From positions 91,284 to 155,283 of the forward strand of contig CAVONT010000011.1 of the NCBI GenBank assembly GCA_963697365.1: a stretch of 64,000 nt of DNA, written 5' to 3'. Of this stretch, positions 1-8,785 are shown piece after piece; positions within the stretch are counted from its first letter, which is position 1, and each line of letters starts with the position of its first letter. The notes under the pieces are model-generated. The model was not told the origin of the DNA. It made no database searches and saw only the letters and a program-made list of their open reading frames with translations. The DNA is from CAIXZV01 sp963697365 (GTDB taxonomy: Bacteria; Chloroflexota; Limnocylindria; Limnocylindrales; CSP1-4). The position numbers and the translations under genes were made by a program.

Positions 1-1
1 T

Positions 2-193
2 CGGGGGCTGGAACTCGCGCGCGACCCGGCGGCGGTCGCCACCGCCGACCCCGGCGAGCTCGTCCTGCTGATGACCTCGATCGTGCGCGGCGACCGCTTC
101 AGCGAGGGGACCATCGACGACGCCTTCGAACGGGGGATCCTGGAGGCGGTCTGCCGGCGAGCGGCGAACCTTGCTGAGGCAGGTACGTCCTGA
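2..193 (+). CDS. C-terminal fragment, DUF6508-like protein
   Basis: This is an open frame cut by the left edge of the window; it reads 63 residues and stops at 191-193. The tail contains LLMTSIVRGDRFSEG followed by an amphipathic helix ending in AANLAEAG. This resembles my recollection of the C-terminus of DUF6508 proteins (a 'T-x-x-V-R-x-x-R-F-x-E-G' pattern), a family of unknown function. The N-terminus is missing, so neither length nor start can be judged. It is convergent with the next gene, 17 bases away. The family name is tentative. Confidence 0.5.
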   Translation, partial: RGLELARDPAAVATADPGELVLLMTSIVRGDRFSEGTIDDAFERGILEAVCRRAANLAEAGTS

Positions 194-210
194 TCAAGCC
201 CAGCCGGGCG

Positions 211-1221
211 TCAGGCGGTGGGCCCTGCCATCCATGCGTCGTCGAGCCAGCGTGCCCGGGTCATCTCGTTGAACACGAGGTTCGCGATCAGTGCCGCCTG
301 ACCCTGGCCCGCCAGCGCGAGCATGTCGGCCGTGATGAAGGCGACGTGGTTGAGCTCGCCTTCGGGTCCCTGGAGCCACGCCCCGAGCGCGTGCGTGTCC
401 ACGGGCTCCAGGAGTTCGCGGCGGTTGAGGTCGTTGGCGAACATCGCGAGCGAGACGACCCCGGGATCGAGGGCGCCGCCTGCATCACGAAAAGGCCGTT
501 GCCGAAGCCGGGATGCTCCGCGTTGTTGACCACCACGGTGAAGCCGCCGTCGAGGTGCTCTGCCGGCAGCACCACCACGATCGACTCCCCTTCCGCGCGC
601 GCGGCGATGCCCAACTCCACGAGACGGGACGCGGCCAGGGCGTACGCAACGGGCCCGATGGGATTGGGCTCGTGCCCGCGGACCTGGACGGCGTTGACGA
701 CACCGATCATGTCGTCGGGCTCGGGACGCCGGCCGGAGACCGGGTGGCCCGCGAGGTCCGGGGTGCCCAGCATCTCGAACGCAGCCCGCTCGAGGCCGTG
801 CGGAACCGCCACCTGGAGCACGCCCCCGACCGCGAAGATGCTCCGCAGCCAGCGCTCGTTGCCCTCGTGGAAGCAGGCCGCCATGCCGGTGAAGAAGGAG
901 CGCGACGCTCGGGTCGAAGATCATCGCGCTGTAGCTGGCCTGGACGTTGGCGCCGAACAGGATCGCCTCGATGGGGGCGTCCTCCGGGGCGCCGGCGGAG
1001 ATCGGGGTGACAGCGACAACGCGGGTGATGTCCGCGCCGGAGCTGTGCCTGGGCTGGGCCACCGTCACGGTCTGGCGGAACGCATATGGCCACCACGTGA
1101 GGGTCCGGCCGTCCCGGACCAGCCACGGAGCATCCATCTGGCAGGTCTCGCTGTACCAGTCGAGGAGCTCGGGTCCGAGATCACGCACGTGGTCGTCCTC
1201 GTGGGCCGGGCTTGCCGGCAA
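211..1221 (-). CDS. hypothetical protein, two frame shifts
   Basis: I do not recognise the family. The protein can be followed through three segments. Residues from the start (LLDWYSETCQMD, TWWPYAFRQTVTV) run to about 890. The frame then changes into MAACFHEGNERWL...VVVLPAEHLDGGFTVVVNN until about 470, and then returns to the first frame (SLAMFANDLNRRELLEPVD) to the stop at 211. The two shifts cancel, giving about 336 residues. Composition is that of a soluble alpha/beta protein with no signal peptide or membrane segment. The longest start is TTG at 1221; a later start is possible. It lies downstream of another unknown minus-strand gene and may be co-transcribed with it. Confidence 0.55.
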   Translation of the reverse strand: MPASPAHEDDHVRDLGPELLDWYSETCQMDAPWLVRDGRTLTWWPYAFRQTVTVAQPRHSSGADITRVVAVTPISAGAPEDAPIEAILFGANVQASYSAMIFDPSVALLLHRHGGLLPRGQRALAAEHLRGRGRAPGGGSARPRAGCVRDAGHPGPRGPPGLRPASRARRHDRCRQRRPGPRARAQSHRARCVRPGRVPSRGVGHRRARGRGVDRGGAAGRAPRRRLHRGGQQRGASRLRQRPFRDAGGALDPGVVSLAMFANDLNRRELLEPVDTHALGAWLQGPEGELNHVAFITADMLALAGQGQAALIANLVFNEMTRARWLDDAWMAGPTA

Positions 1222-1311
1222 GGCTATGGGCTTGGGACTGCGGTGGTGGCTCCAGTGTGCCGAAGGTTCGCAGGCGACGAGCCGCCACGACGGGCCGGCC
1301 GCCGGGCGGAC

Positions 1312-2236
1312 CTACCCGGCCACGAGCGGTCCGATGGTGGCGGCCGCGGCGTACGCGAGATCCTTCGTCGGCACGCACCCTGAGCTCGACCTCACCGCCG
1401 GCCGCGGCCACGCGCAGCCGCAGCCCCGCCGGCGCGGCAGCCAGCGCGAGGACCCTGCTCCGCTGCGCCACCACGAGGTCGACTCCGTAGGTGCCCATCC
1501 CACCCTGTCCCAGCGGCTCGATGGCGAGCTGCAGCTCGCTCGGGGTGAGGACGGCGATGCCCTGGTACGGCGGTGGCTTGGGCCGATCGACGACCCCGGC
1601 GACCACCACCCGTGGCTCGGGTCCGAGGGGCTGCAGGTCGGCCGAGAGCAGCACGTTCGTCCACTTGATGGGGACGTCGCGCGGGTCGGGGCCTGCATCG
1701 ACCGTCTCGACGCCCGGCCAGAACGAGCGCCGGACCTCGACGAGCAGGTCCCGGACGACCTTGCGGGAGACGGTGTTGTAGCGCAGGACGATCGACTGGG
1801 ACGATCCGATGATCTCGAGGCGTCCGTACAGCAGCACCGTGCGGTCCGCGATCGCCACGATGTCGGTGAACGGGATGCGGCCGACGACTGCGCCGCCGCT
1901 GCGGGAGTCGACCCAGTACGCCACCGCGTCGGTCCCGACGGCGAGGACCGCGGTGGGCGTGACCACCCAGGCAAGCTTGGAGGTCCCCGTCGGCCGCGGC
2001 GTGCGTGGCACGAGCAGCGCATCCTCGAGCTCGAAGGGACCAAGGGCGGCGCTGAGCGCGGCCGTCGCCGTCGCGGGCAGATCGTCCCAGTCGTCCGGCC
2101 GGCGCGGAAACGCGGCCATGCGCCGGCGTCCGTAGTCGAGCAGCTCGATCTCGCCGCCGCCCAGCTCCCACGGCTCAGGGGGCTCGCGGAGGTCGTCCTT
2201 GGTGATGTCCAGGATGCGGGGGGTCTGGGCGGGCAT
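1312..2236 (-). CDS. hypothetical protein with PH-like segment, one frame shift
   Basis: The ATG at 2236 begins MPAQTPRILDITKDDLRE. The middle of the protein (KLAWVVTPTAVLAVG, GRIPFTDIVAIADRTVLLY, GRLEIIGSSQSIVLRYN) has the beta-strand pattern of bacterial PH-like domains such as those in YokE/bPH families; this is an inference from pattern only. Near 1350 the frame changes: ELRVRADEG continues as DLAYAAAATIGPLVAG and stops at 1312, giving about 308 residues. It is divergent from the TerB-like gene at 2465 and lies upstream of the unknown gene at 211-1221 on the same strand. No signal peptide is seen. Confidence 0.55.
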
Positions 2237-2464
2237 CGCGGTCCTGCAGTGGAGGCGCTGGCCTCCAGCGCCGACGCCCACCGTATCGCACTGGCCGCGC
2301 TCCAGCCCCGTTCCGCAGTACAACCGGCCCATATCGCAGGCACCGTGGCGAACCGGGTGATTCTCCGCTGAGGCGACCCGCGTGGCCTGACATGCCGAGA
2401 GCCGGTAGACTCGGCCGCCACGCGACCCGACCGCCATCCAGCCACGACCTCTCCGGAGCCATCG

Positions 2465-3040
2465 ATGTCCTTCCTGCGCCGCGTCCTCAACCTCGACAAC
2501 CCGGACTCCCCCGAACTGCCCGTCGATCCCCACAAGGCGCTGCCGCCCGGAGAGGCGGCCGACACGGACAGCGTGCGGATCCTCCAGGTCCGCCTCGAGG
2601 CGTTTCCGCCGGCTAGGGCCCGCTACATCGCCGCGTTCGCGTACCTTCTCGGCCGGGCGGCCAACGCGACCGGCGGCATGAGCGATGCCGAGCGTGACGA
2701 GATCCTCAAGATCGCGGCGGCCGGTGGCCTGGAGCCCGCCACGGCACCGATGATCGTGGACCTCGCGGCGACCCTGTCGGGCGAGTTCGGCGCGACCGAG
2801 GACTTCCTCGTGACGCGCGAGTTCAAGGCGATCTCGACGTTGGAGGAGCGCCAGCGGCTCCTCCGCTGCTGCTTCATGGTGATGGCTGCGGACGACGAGA
2901 TCGACGCGACGGAGTCATGGCTGGTGAACCGCATGGCTGAGGAGCTCGACGTCGAGCGCCCGGACCTGAACGAGATCCGCGCCGAGTTCTACGAGCAGCT
3001 CTCGGGCATCAAGGCACTCCGGGCGGGCGCGACGGGCTGA
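2465..3040 (+). CDS. TerB-like (tellurite resistance TerB family) protein
   Basis: A 191-residue soluble, mostly helical protein. Two acidic metal-site-like segments typical of TerB/COG4103 proteins are visible: GGMSDAERDEILKIA around residues 72-86 and MAADDEIDATESWLV around residues 139-153. TerB-fold domains bind divalent metal and occur in stress and membrane-associated systems, but the substrate here is unknown and no other ter genes are near. The ATG at 2465 starts MSFLRRVLNLDNP. The gene ends only 4 bases before the convergent methyltransferase stop at 3045. Confidence 0.7.
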   Translation: MSFLRRVLNLDNPDSPELPVDPHKALPPGEAADTDSVRILQVRLEAFPPARARYIAAFAYLLGRAANATGGMSDAERDEILKIAAAGGLEPATAPMIVDLAATLSGEFGATEDFLVTREFKAISTLEERQRLLRCCFMVMAADDEIDATESWLVNRMAEELDVERPDLNEIRAEFYEQLSGIKALRAGATG

Positions 3041-3044
3041 TCCG

Positions 3045-3704
3045 TCAGGCGAGGGGCAATGCGTTCCGCACGGCCAGGAACCATCCGGGCCGGTCGAGCC
3101 AGCGTTCGAACGCGAGCCCGGCTCGCTCGAGCAATTCGACCAGCGCATCCGCATCCATGACGCGGGCCTGGAACGACTGCTCCCACGTCGCACCGTCGAC
3201 GCCGTACCGCACGACGGCCTGCAGCAGGTCGCCATCGACCGTGGCGGAGACGAACTCGACCGTGGCTTCGCCAAGGCGCGTCACGGTCCCCACCGCTGCC
3301 GTCGGGTCCCACCCGGGCGGGTAGGTCTGGCCGATGACGACGCCTCCAGGGGCGAGATGCGCCGCGGCGGTGGCGGCAATCTCCGGACCACCGTCCGGGT
3401 CGTTCACGAGGTGGCTGCTGAGCAGCACGGCATCGAACGTGCGGCCGAGCCGGACGACTCGGGCGTTGCCCACCACGCCTTCGACCCCGTCGGGGAGCGC
3501 CGCCACCATCGAAGGACCGTTGTCCACGCCGGTGACACGGTGCCCGAGAATCACCAGGGGACCGGCGAGCCGGCCCGGGCCGCAGCCGAGGTCGAGGATC
3601 GACGCACCAGGTGGCACGACCCCGTGGACCAGCTCCGGCTCCCCCATCGGCGGGATGCGCAGGTAGAACTCGACCGGGCTGCCGTCCGGCGCGACCGAGG
3701 TCAC
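3045..3704 (-). CDS. class I SAM-dependent methyltransferase
   Basis: About 219 residues. The SAM-binding glycine loop ILDLGCGPGRLAG lies near residue 45, followed by a motif II-like acidic residue (VTGVDNGPSMVAALP) and FDAVLLSSHLVND. A typical small-molecule methyltransferase fold (Methyltransf_11/25) with unknown substrate. The start is taken as GTG at 3704, because the dnaE stop (3701-3703) overlaps it in a GTGA arrangement. The gene is therefore translationally coupled to dnaE. Its open frame continues upstream inside dnaE only because dnaE changes frame there. The C-terminus (PGWFLAVRNALPLA) abuts the convergent TerB-like gene. Confidence 0.8.
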   Translation of the reverse strand: MTSVAPDGSPVEFYLRIPPMGEPELVHGVVPPGASILDLGCGPGRLAGPLVILGHRVTGVDNGPSMVAALPDGVEGVVGNARVVRLGRTFDAVLLSSHLVNDPDGGPEIAATAAAHLAPGGVVIGQTYPPGWDPTAAVGTVTRLGEATVEFVSATVDGDLLQAVVRYGVDGATWEQSFQARVMDADALVELLERAGLAFERWLDRPGWFLAVRNALPLA

Positions 3705-6700
3705 GCCAGTTGGAGGTCGATGACGCCGTCGCCCACGCGCCGGAACACCTCGGCGACGAGTTCGGCGTCGTAGGCGACGCCGCGCAGCTCCATCGGCAAC
3801 GCGGCCCCGCCTGGCGCAGGCACGTGGACGACGACCCGGGTGGTACCCGGCCGCTCGCGCAGCACGACCCTGAAGGCCTCCATGGCCTGCACGACGCGCT
3901 CGGCGCCGGCCGTGCGGACGAACCGGACATTGAGCACGGCGCCGGGGGCCGCCTCGGTCGGGCGCGATGGGGCCTGGGCCGCTGCGGTCGCCCGCGAGCG
4001 GGCCTCGTCCGGGAGGGCCGGTTCGCTCTGACGTCGCGGTACCCGGGGCATCGGCCGCACCGGCGGCGCTCGGCGGCTCGGTGTACGTCGGGACCGGCTC
4101 GGCAGGACGGACCTGGGCAAGCGTCGCGGTGCCCGGGGCACCGGCCGCGCCGGCGATGGCTGGTGCGTCCAACACCGTTCCCGCTCACGGCACCATTCCC
4201 GCCGTTCCCGCCGTTCGGCCGTCCACCGTTCCAGTTCGAGCCGCCTGCGCCATTGCCGCCCTGGGGCCCGGGCCCACGCCGCGTGCGCTTGTCGAGCGAT
4301 CCGACCTCGCGCGCGAACTCCTCCGGTCCCCGGTCCGACACCTGGTCCCAGTCCCACACGGAGTCCGCCAGCAGCGATGCCTCCTCGCCTCGATGGTCGA
4401 CCCGCCCGGCGACCAGCAGGATCGCTCCCTCCTGCCAGATGGGCGCCGTCTGCTCCCAGGTCTTCGGGAAGGCGACGATCTCTACCGTGCCCTGGAGGTC
4501 CTCGATCGTGACCACGGCCATCGTCGATCTCGCCTTGGTGACGATCGTGCGCACGCCGGTGACGATCCCACCCAGCACCACGCGCTGCCCGTCGAGCGAC
4601 TCGTCTCTCATGTCGCCCGAGTACGCGGTCACGAACAGGCCCACCTTCTCGGCCACCTCGCCCATCGGGTGGTCCGAGAGGTAGAGCCCCATCAGCTCCT
4701 TCTCCCAGCGGAGACGCTCGCGCACGGGCGTCTCGGGTGTCGTCGGGAGCGGCTTCTCCAGGGCGGAGGCGTCGTCGCCACCCATGTCGAACAGGGAGAA
4801 CTGGCCACTGATCCGGTCGCGCTGGGCCGCCTGCCCGGCGGCGAGCGCATCGTCGACGCCGAGGAGCACCTGGGCCGGGTGGCCGAAGCAGTTGAGCGCC
4901 CCCACCTTGGCCAGCGACTCGAGCACCTTGCGGTTCGTGAGCCGGGTGTCGATGCGTGAGCAGAAGTCGGTCAGGGACCGGAACTCGCCATCGGCCTCGC
5001 GCTGGTCGATGATCGACTGGATCGCGCCCTCGCCCACGTTCTTGACCGCGAGCAGCCCGAACCGGATCGCCTCGCCCTCGACCGTGAAGCCAAGGTGGCT
5101 GCGGTGCACGTCCGGGGGGTGCACGTCGATGCCCATGCGCCGGCATTCCGCGACCGCAGCGGCCACCTTCTCGGCGTTGTCGCGGAACGCGGTGAGCACC
5201 GACGTCATGTACTCGACCGTGTAGTTCGCCTTCAGGTACGCCGTCTGGTAGGCGATCAGGCCGTAGCAGGTGGCGTGGGCCTTGTTGAACCCGTACCGCT
5301 CGAACGGCTCGAAGGCCTTGAACACCGCGTCGATGGTCTCGGGCCGGACACCACGCTGTGCTGCGCGTTCGACGAAGGTCTCCTTCATCGAGCGCAGGAC
5401 CGAGGACTTCTTCTTGCGGATGGCGTAGCCGAGCATGTCGGCCTCGGGCCCGGAGAAGCCACCGAGGGCGACCGCGGCCGACATGATGTCCTCCTGGTAG
5501 ACGAAGACGCCGTACGTCCGCTCCAGGAAGGGGGCCAGCAGCGGGTGGAGGTACTCGACCTTCTCCTGCCCGTGCTTGCGCCGGATGTAGGTGGGGATGT
5601 TGTCCATCGGCCCCGGGCGGTAGAGCGCCACCATGGCCGCAAGGTCGTACACGGTGGTGGGCTGCAGCTCGCGGATGTAGCGGCGCATGCCCGCGGACTC
5701 CAGCTGGAACACGCCGGTGGTCTCGCCCGACGCCAGCAGCTCGAACGTCTTGACGTCGTCGAGCGGGATCTGGTCGAGATCCACGACCACGCCCCGGTGC
5801 TCCCCGATGAGCTCGACGGCCTTGCGCAGGATCGTGAGGTTGGAGAGGCCCAGGAAGTCGAACTTGAGCAGGCCCAGCGCCTCGATGCCGTGCATCTCGT
5901 ACTGGGTCATGAGCGCGTCCGAGTTGGTGGCCTTCTGGAGCGGCATCAGCTCGGTCAGGGGCTCGCGCGAGATCACCACGCCCGCGGCATGGGTCGACGC
6001 GTTGCGGGCGACACCCTCGAGCTGCTGCGCGAACCCGATCAGCTTGCTGACCTGCGGGTCCGCGTCGTGCATCTCCTTGAGCGTGGGGCTGGTCTCCAGC
6101 GCCTCGGAGAGCTTGATGCCCAGCTGGTTGGGGACGGCCTTGGCAATCTTGTCCACGTCGCCGTAGCCCATGCCCATGACCCGGCCGACGTCACGGATGG
6201 CCGCGCGGGCGAGCATCGTGCCGAAGGTGATGATCTGGGCGACGTGGTCCTGGCCGTACTTGCGGCTGACGTAGTTGATGACCTCGTCGCGGCGCTCGTC
6301 CTCGAAGTCGATGTCGATGTCGGGCATCGTCACGCGGTCCGGGTTGAGGAACCGCTCGAAGGGGAGGCCGTAGTGGAGCGGGTCCACCGGCGTGATACCC
6401 AGCGTGTACGTGACGATGGAGCCCGGCGCCGAGCCTCGACAGGAGGTGGCGATGCCCTGGGACCGCGCGTAGCTCACGAAGTCGGCCACGATGAGGAAGT
6501 AGCCCGCGTAGCCCATCGAGATGATGACGCCCAGTTCGTAGTCCAACCGCTCGCGCAGTGCCGGCGTGATCTCGCCGTAGCGGCCGACCAGGCCCCGGTC
6601 GCACTCCTTGCGCAACCAGGACTCGACCGTCTCGCCGTCGGGCACGGGGAAATGCGGGATTCGCAGCTCACCCAGCGGGAGCTTGAGGTCCACCATCTCG

Positions 6701-7518
6701 GCCACTCGCCGCGTGTTGAGCAGCGCCTCGCGCTGGTCCGGGAAGAGGCGGAACATCTCCTCGGCAGTCTTGAGGTAGAAGTCCGGACCCTCGAACCGCA
6801 TCCGGTTCTGGGTGTCGAGGTTGTTGCCGGTGCCCACGCAGAGCAGGACGTCGTGCGCGTCGTGCTGCTCGGGATGGACGTAGTGCAGGTCGTTGGTGAC
6901 GATGAGCGGCAGACCGGTCTCGGGGGCGAGCCGCAGGAGTTGCTCGTTGAGGACCCGCTGCTCGGGGATCTTGTGGTCCTGCAGCTCGAGGAAGAAGCGG
7001 CCCTTGCCCAGGATGTCCTCGTAGTCCTTGGCGATCGACCTGGCGAGGTCCCAGTCACCTGTCTCCAGGGCCTTGGGAACCTCCCCGCTGAGGCAGGCTG
7101 ACATGCCGACCAGGCCCCTGGCGTGCTTCGCCAGGCGTTCGCGGTCGATACGGGGCTTGTAGTAGTAGCCGTCGATGTGGGCGTCCGTGACCAGGCGGCA
7201 GAGGTTCTGGTAGCCCTCCATGTCAGTCGCCAGCAGCACCAGGTGGTAGGGCTGCGCGTCGAACCTTGCTTCCTTGTCACGCATCGTGCGCCGGGCGACG
7301 TAGGTCTCGACCCCGATGATCGGCTTGATGCCTGCCTTGGTGGCCGCCTGGTAGAACGCGACGCTGCCGTAGAGCGCCCCGTGATCGGTCACGGCGAGGC
7401 TGTCGAAGCCGTGTTTGACGCTCGTGTCGACGAGGTCGGTGATGCGCCCCAGCCCGTCGAGGAGACTGAACTCCGAATGGGTGTGGAGGTGGACGAAGTC
7501 GTTCGGGGCGATGGGCAT
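3701..7518 (-). CDS. dnaE: DNA polymerase III alpha subunit, two frame shifts
   Basis: Replicative DNA polymerase catalytic subunit. The N-terminal PHP domain starts FVHLHTHSEFSLLDG (H10, H12, H14). The polymerase active-site Asp pair is seen in PDIDIDFEDERRDEV (D400, D402), together with the SCRGSAPGSIV and fingers/thumb segments. An OB fold follows (RVVLGGIVTGVRTIVTKA) and then a Gly/Asn-rich linker. Near 4180 the frame moves to LDAPAIAGAAGAPGTATLAQ, and near 4020 it moves again to the family's usual C-terminal domain (LNVRFVRTAGAERVVQAMEAF...VGDGVIDLQLA). Both shifts sit in GC-rich low-complexity DNA. Corrected length is about 1,270 residues, normal for a DnaE1-type enzyme. ATG start at 7518. 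dnaE is essential, so the shifts are probably sequence errors. Confidence 0.93.
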
Positions 7519-7881
7519 CAGGAGGTCAATCCTACCGGTCGTGGCCGGTCCGGGTCGGCGGAGCGAGGGTTGCGATCAGCCCCGTTCAGGCAGGGTCGGC
7601 GTAGGGCGCGGCGGGCCACCACCCGTTGCAGCGGAGTCAACGGAAAGCCGCGTCGCGACGTCGCGCAGCGTGGTTCGGGCCCAGCTTGAGGGGTTCTCCT
7701 GCGCCGGGCACCACGCCTGCCTCGACCACCGAGCCTGCTGCTCGCCCCGGGCTGGGCCCGATCGCACACGATCTCCACCGGCCCGTCCGACCAGCCAGTT
7801 CAGGCCGGGCGGAACCATTCCGGCCGCCCCAATCCCGATCGAGTGCGTGGGTGGGTACCGTCCAGGCGTCGGTACGAGCTC
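7519..7881. other. intergenic region, no gene seen
   Basis: About 360 bases between the dnaE start and the end of the ArsR-family gene. I see no convincing coding frame, tRNA or rRNA. The dnaE promoter should lie here but no clear -35/-10 pair stands out. Around 7806-7830 there is a GC-rich inverted repeat with arms GGGCGG and CCGCCC. Confidence 0.5.
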
Positions 7882-7899
7882 GTTCCGCTCAAGCGGAAC
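7882..7899. promoter_or_regulatory. palindrome, candidate ArsR operator copy 1
   Basis: The sequence GTTCCGC-TCAA-GCGGAAC is a perfect 7-base inverted repeat with a 4-base spacer. It overlaps the last codons and stop of the ArsR-family gene. The same arms with the same 4-base spacing recur at 8289-8306, upstream of that gene. A second palindrome, GAACGATCGTTC, overlaps its right side at 7896-7907. It could be an operator or, as an RNA hairpin, a terminator for the ArsR gene. Confidence 0.5.
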
Positions 7900-8209
7900 G
7901 ATCGTTCGGGATCGTGTCCTGGCGCGCCTCCAGCCCCACTTCCGTTCCGGCAAGCCACGCGATAATCCGGCCCCTGGCCTCGGGATCGACCGAGTATAGG
8001 AAGGCCCGGCGGTCGGCCATCGACGGCTGCCGGCGCACGAGCCGCGCCGCGCGGAGGAGGGCGAGCTGGCGGCTGACGGCGGGCCTGCTCAGGCCGAGTT
8101 CCCGGGCGAGGGCCGAGGGCCGCATCGGGCGCATCGCGAGGAGCGCGACAATCCGGCGGCGGGTGTCGTCCGCCAGCAGCGCGATCCCCTGCCCGTTTCG
8201 CCTCGGCAT
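7889..8209 (-). CDS. ArsR-family winged-helix transcriptional regulator
   Basis: A 106-residue protein starting MPRRNGQGIALLADDTRR at the ATG at 8209. It contains the canonical ArsR core: RRRIVALLAMRPMRPSALAR, then the recognition helix LGLSRPAVSRQLALLRAA and the wing RLVRRQPSMADRRAFLYSV. No CxC metal-binding motif is present in the recognition helix region, so a classical arsenite/cadmium sensor is unlikely. It stands alone, divergent from the prolyl oligopeptidase gene at 8786, which might be a target. A palindrome with the same arms and spacing occurs 80 bases upstream of the start and at the 3' end, which fits autoregulation. Confidence 0.8.
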   Translation of the reverse strand: MPRRNGQGIALLADDTRRRIVALLAMRPMRPSALARELGLSRPAVSRQLALLRAARLVRRQPSMADRRAFLYSVDPEARGRIIAWLAGTEVGLEARQDTIPNDRSA

Positions 8210-8288
8210 GGGTCTATCGTGGCATGTGGCACTTTGCGGGGACTTGGCGCAGCCGGACGGCCCCGCCCGCACATCCCTCCAGCCGGAC

Positions 8289-8306
8289 GTTCCGCGTGGG
8301 CGGAAC
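8289..8306. promoter_or_regulatory. palindrome, candidate ArsR operator copy 2
   Basis: GTTCCGC-GTGG-GCGGAAC, 80 bases upstream of the ArsR-family start codon (8209). Arms and spacer length are identical to the copy at 7882-7899. Position and symmetry fit a dimeric winged-helix repressor site controlling the minus-strand promoter of its own gene. This is prediction only. Confidence 0.5.
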
Positions 8307-8567
8307 TACCCGGTGTGGCCGCTTGCCGGAGCACTGCCGCGGCCATCCGTGCGTGAAGCAGGCGGCTCGGGCCAGGCGGTGCGCTCGGGCCAGGCGGTGT
8401 GCTCGCCTCCCGCGGTGATTGCCGGGCAACACGGCGCGGCCGAGACTCGACGGCCTGCGGGCCTGAGCGGCCCCATGTCAAGCCGCCTTCACGAGGACGA
8501 CCTCCTTCAGCGCACGGTGTGGGTCAGCGGCGGCGGGGTCGCGATTGGGCCTGGCGAGCCCGCCCGT

Positions 8568-8696
8568 GCCGCCCCTCAGCTATGTGGCGTCTGGCCCAGT
8601 TCCACGAGGAGCTCAGCCTCCGGATTGTCGAATTCCGCAGGCGAGCCACGAGGGCACGAGCCCGGAACGCCACATGTCTGGGGCACGGCGGGGGCT
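8568..8696 (-). repeat. ~125-bp inverted-repeat element, copy A
   Basis: The left end reads CCGCCCCTCAGCTATGTGGC and the right end, on the other strand, reads GCCCCAGACATGTGGCGTTC. These are near-matching termini around about 75 bases. On the minus strand the interior shares GGCTCG and, 26-27 bases further on, TGAGCTC with the element at 52415-52540, which faces the opposite way. It looks like a small non-coding (MITE- or REP-like) intergenic repeat. No transposase is seen. Confidence 0.5.
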
Positions 8697-8785
8697 TCAC
8701 GCGGCAAGCTCGACGGGGTGGACGTGGACGGCGTCCACCCACCGACCGGACCGTTCGCCGGGGCACCGCCGGTAGCATGAGGTCT

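Larger units (their letters stand above)
8210..8776. other. intergenic region between divergent genes
   Basis: 567 bases with no convincing gene. It holds the candidate operator at 8289-8306, a direct repeat of an 18-base unit (GCTCGGGCCAGGCGGTGC) at 8365-8400, and an inverted-repeat element at about 8570-8695 described separately. Confidence 0.5.

Noticed and set aside
5095..7101. A 668-codon plus-strand frame opposite dnaE
   Set aside because: Antisense to conserved polymerase sequence; composition is the complement of DnaE codons.
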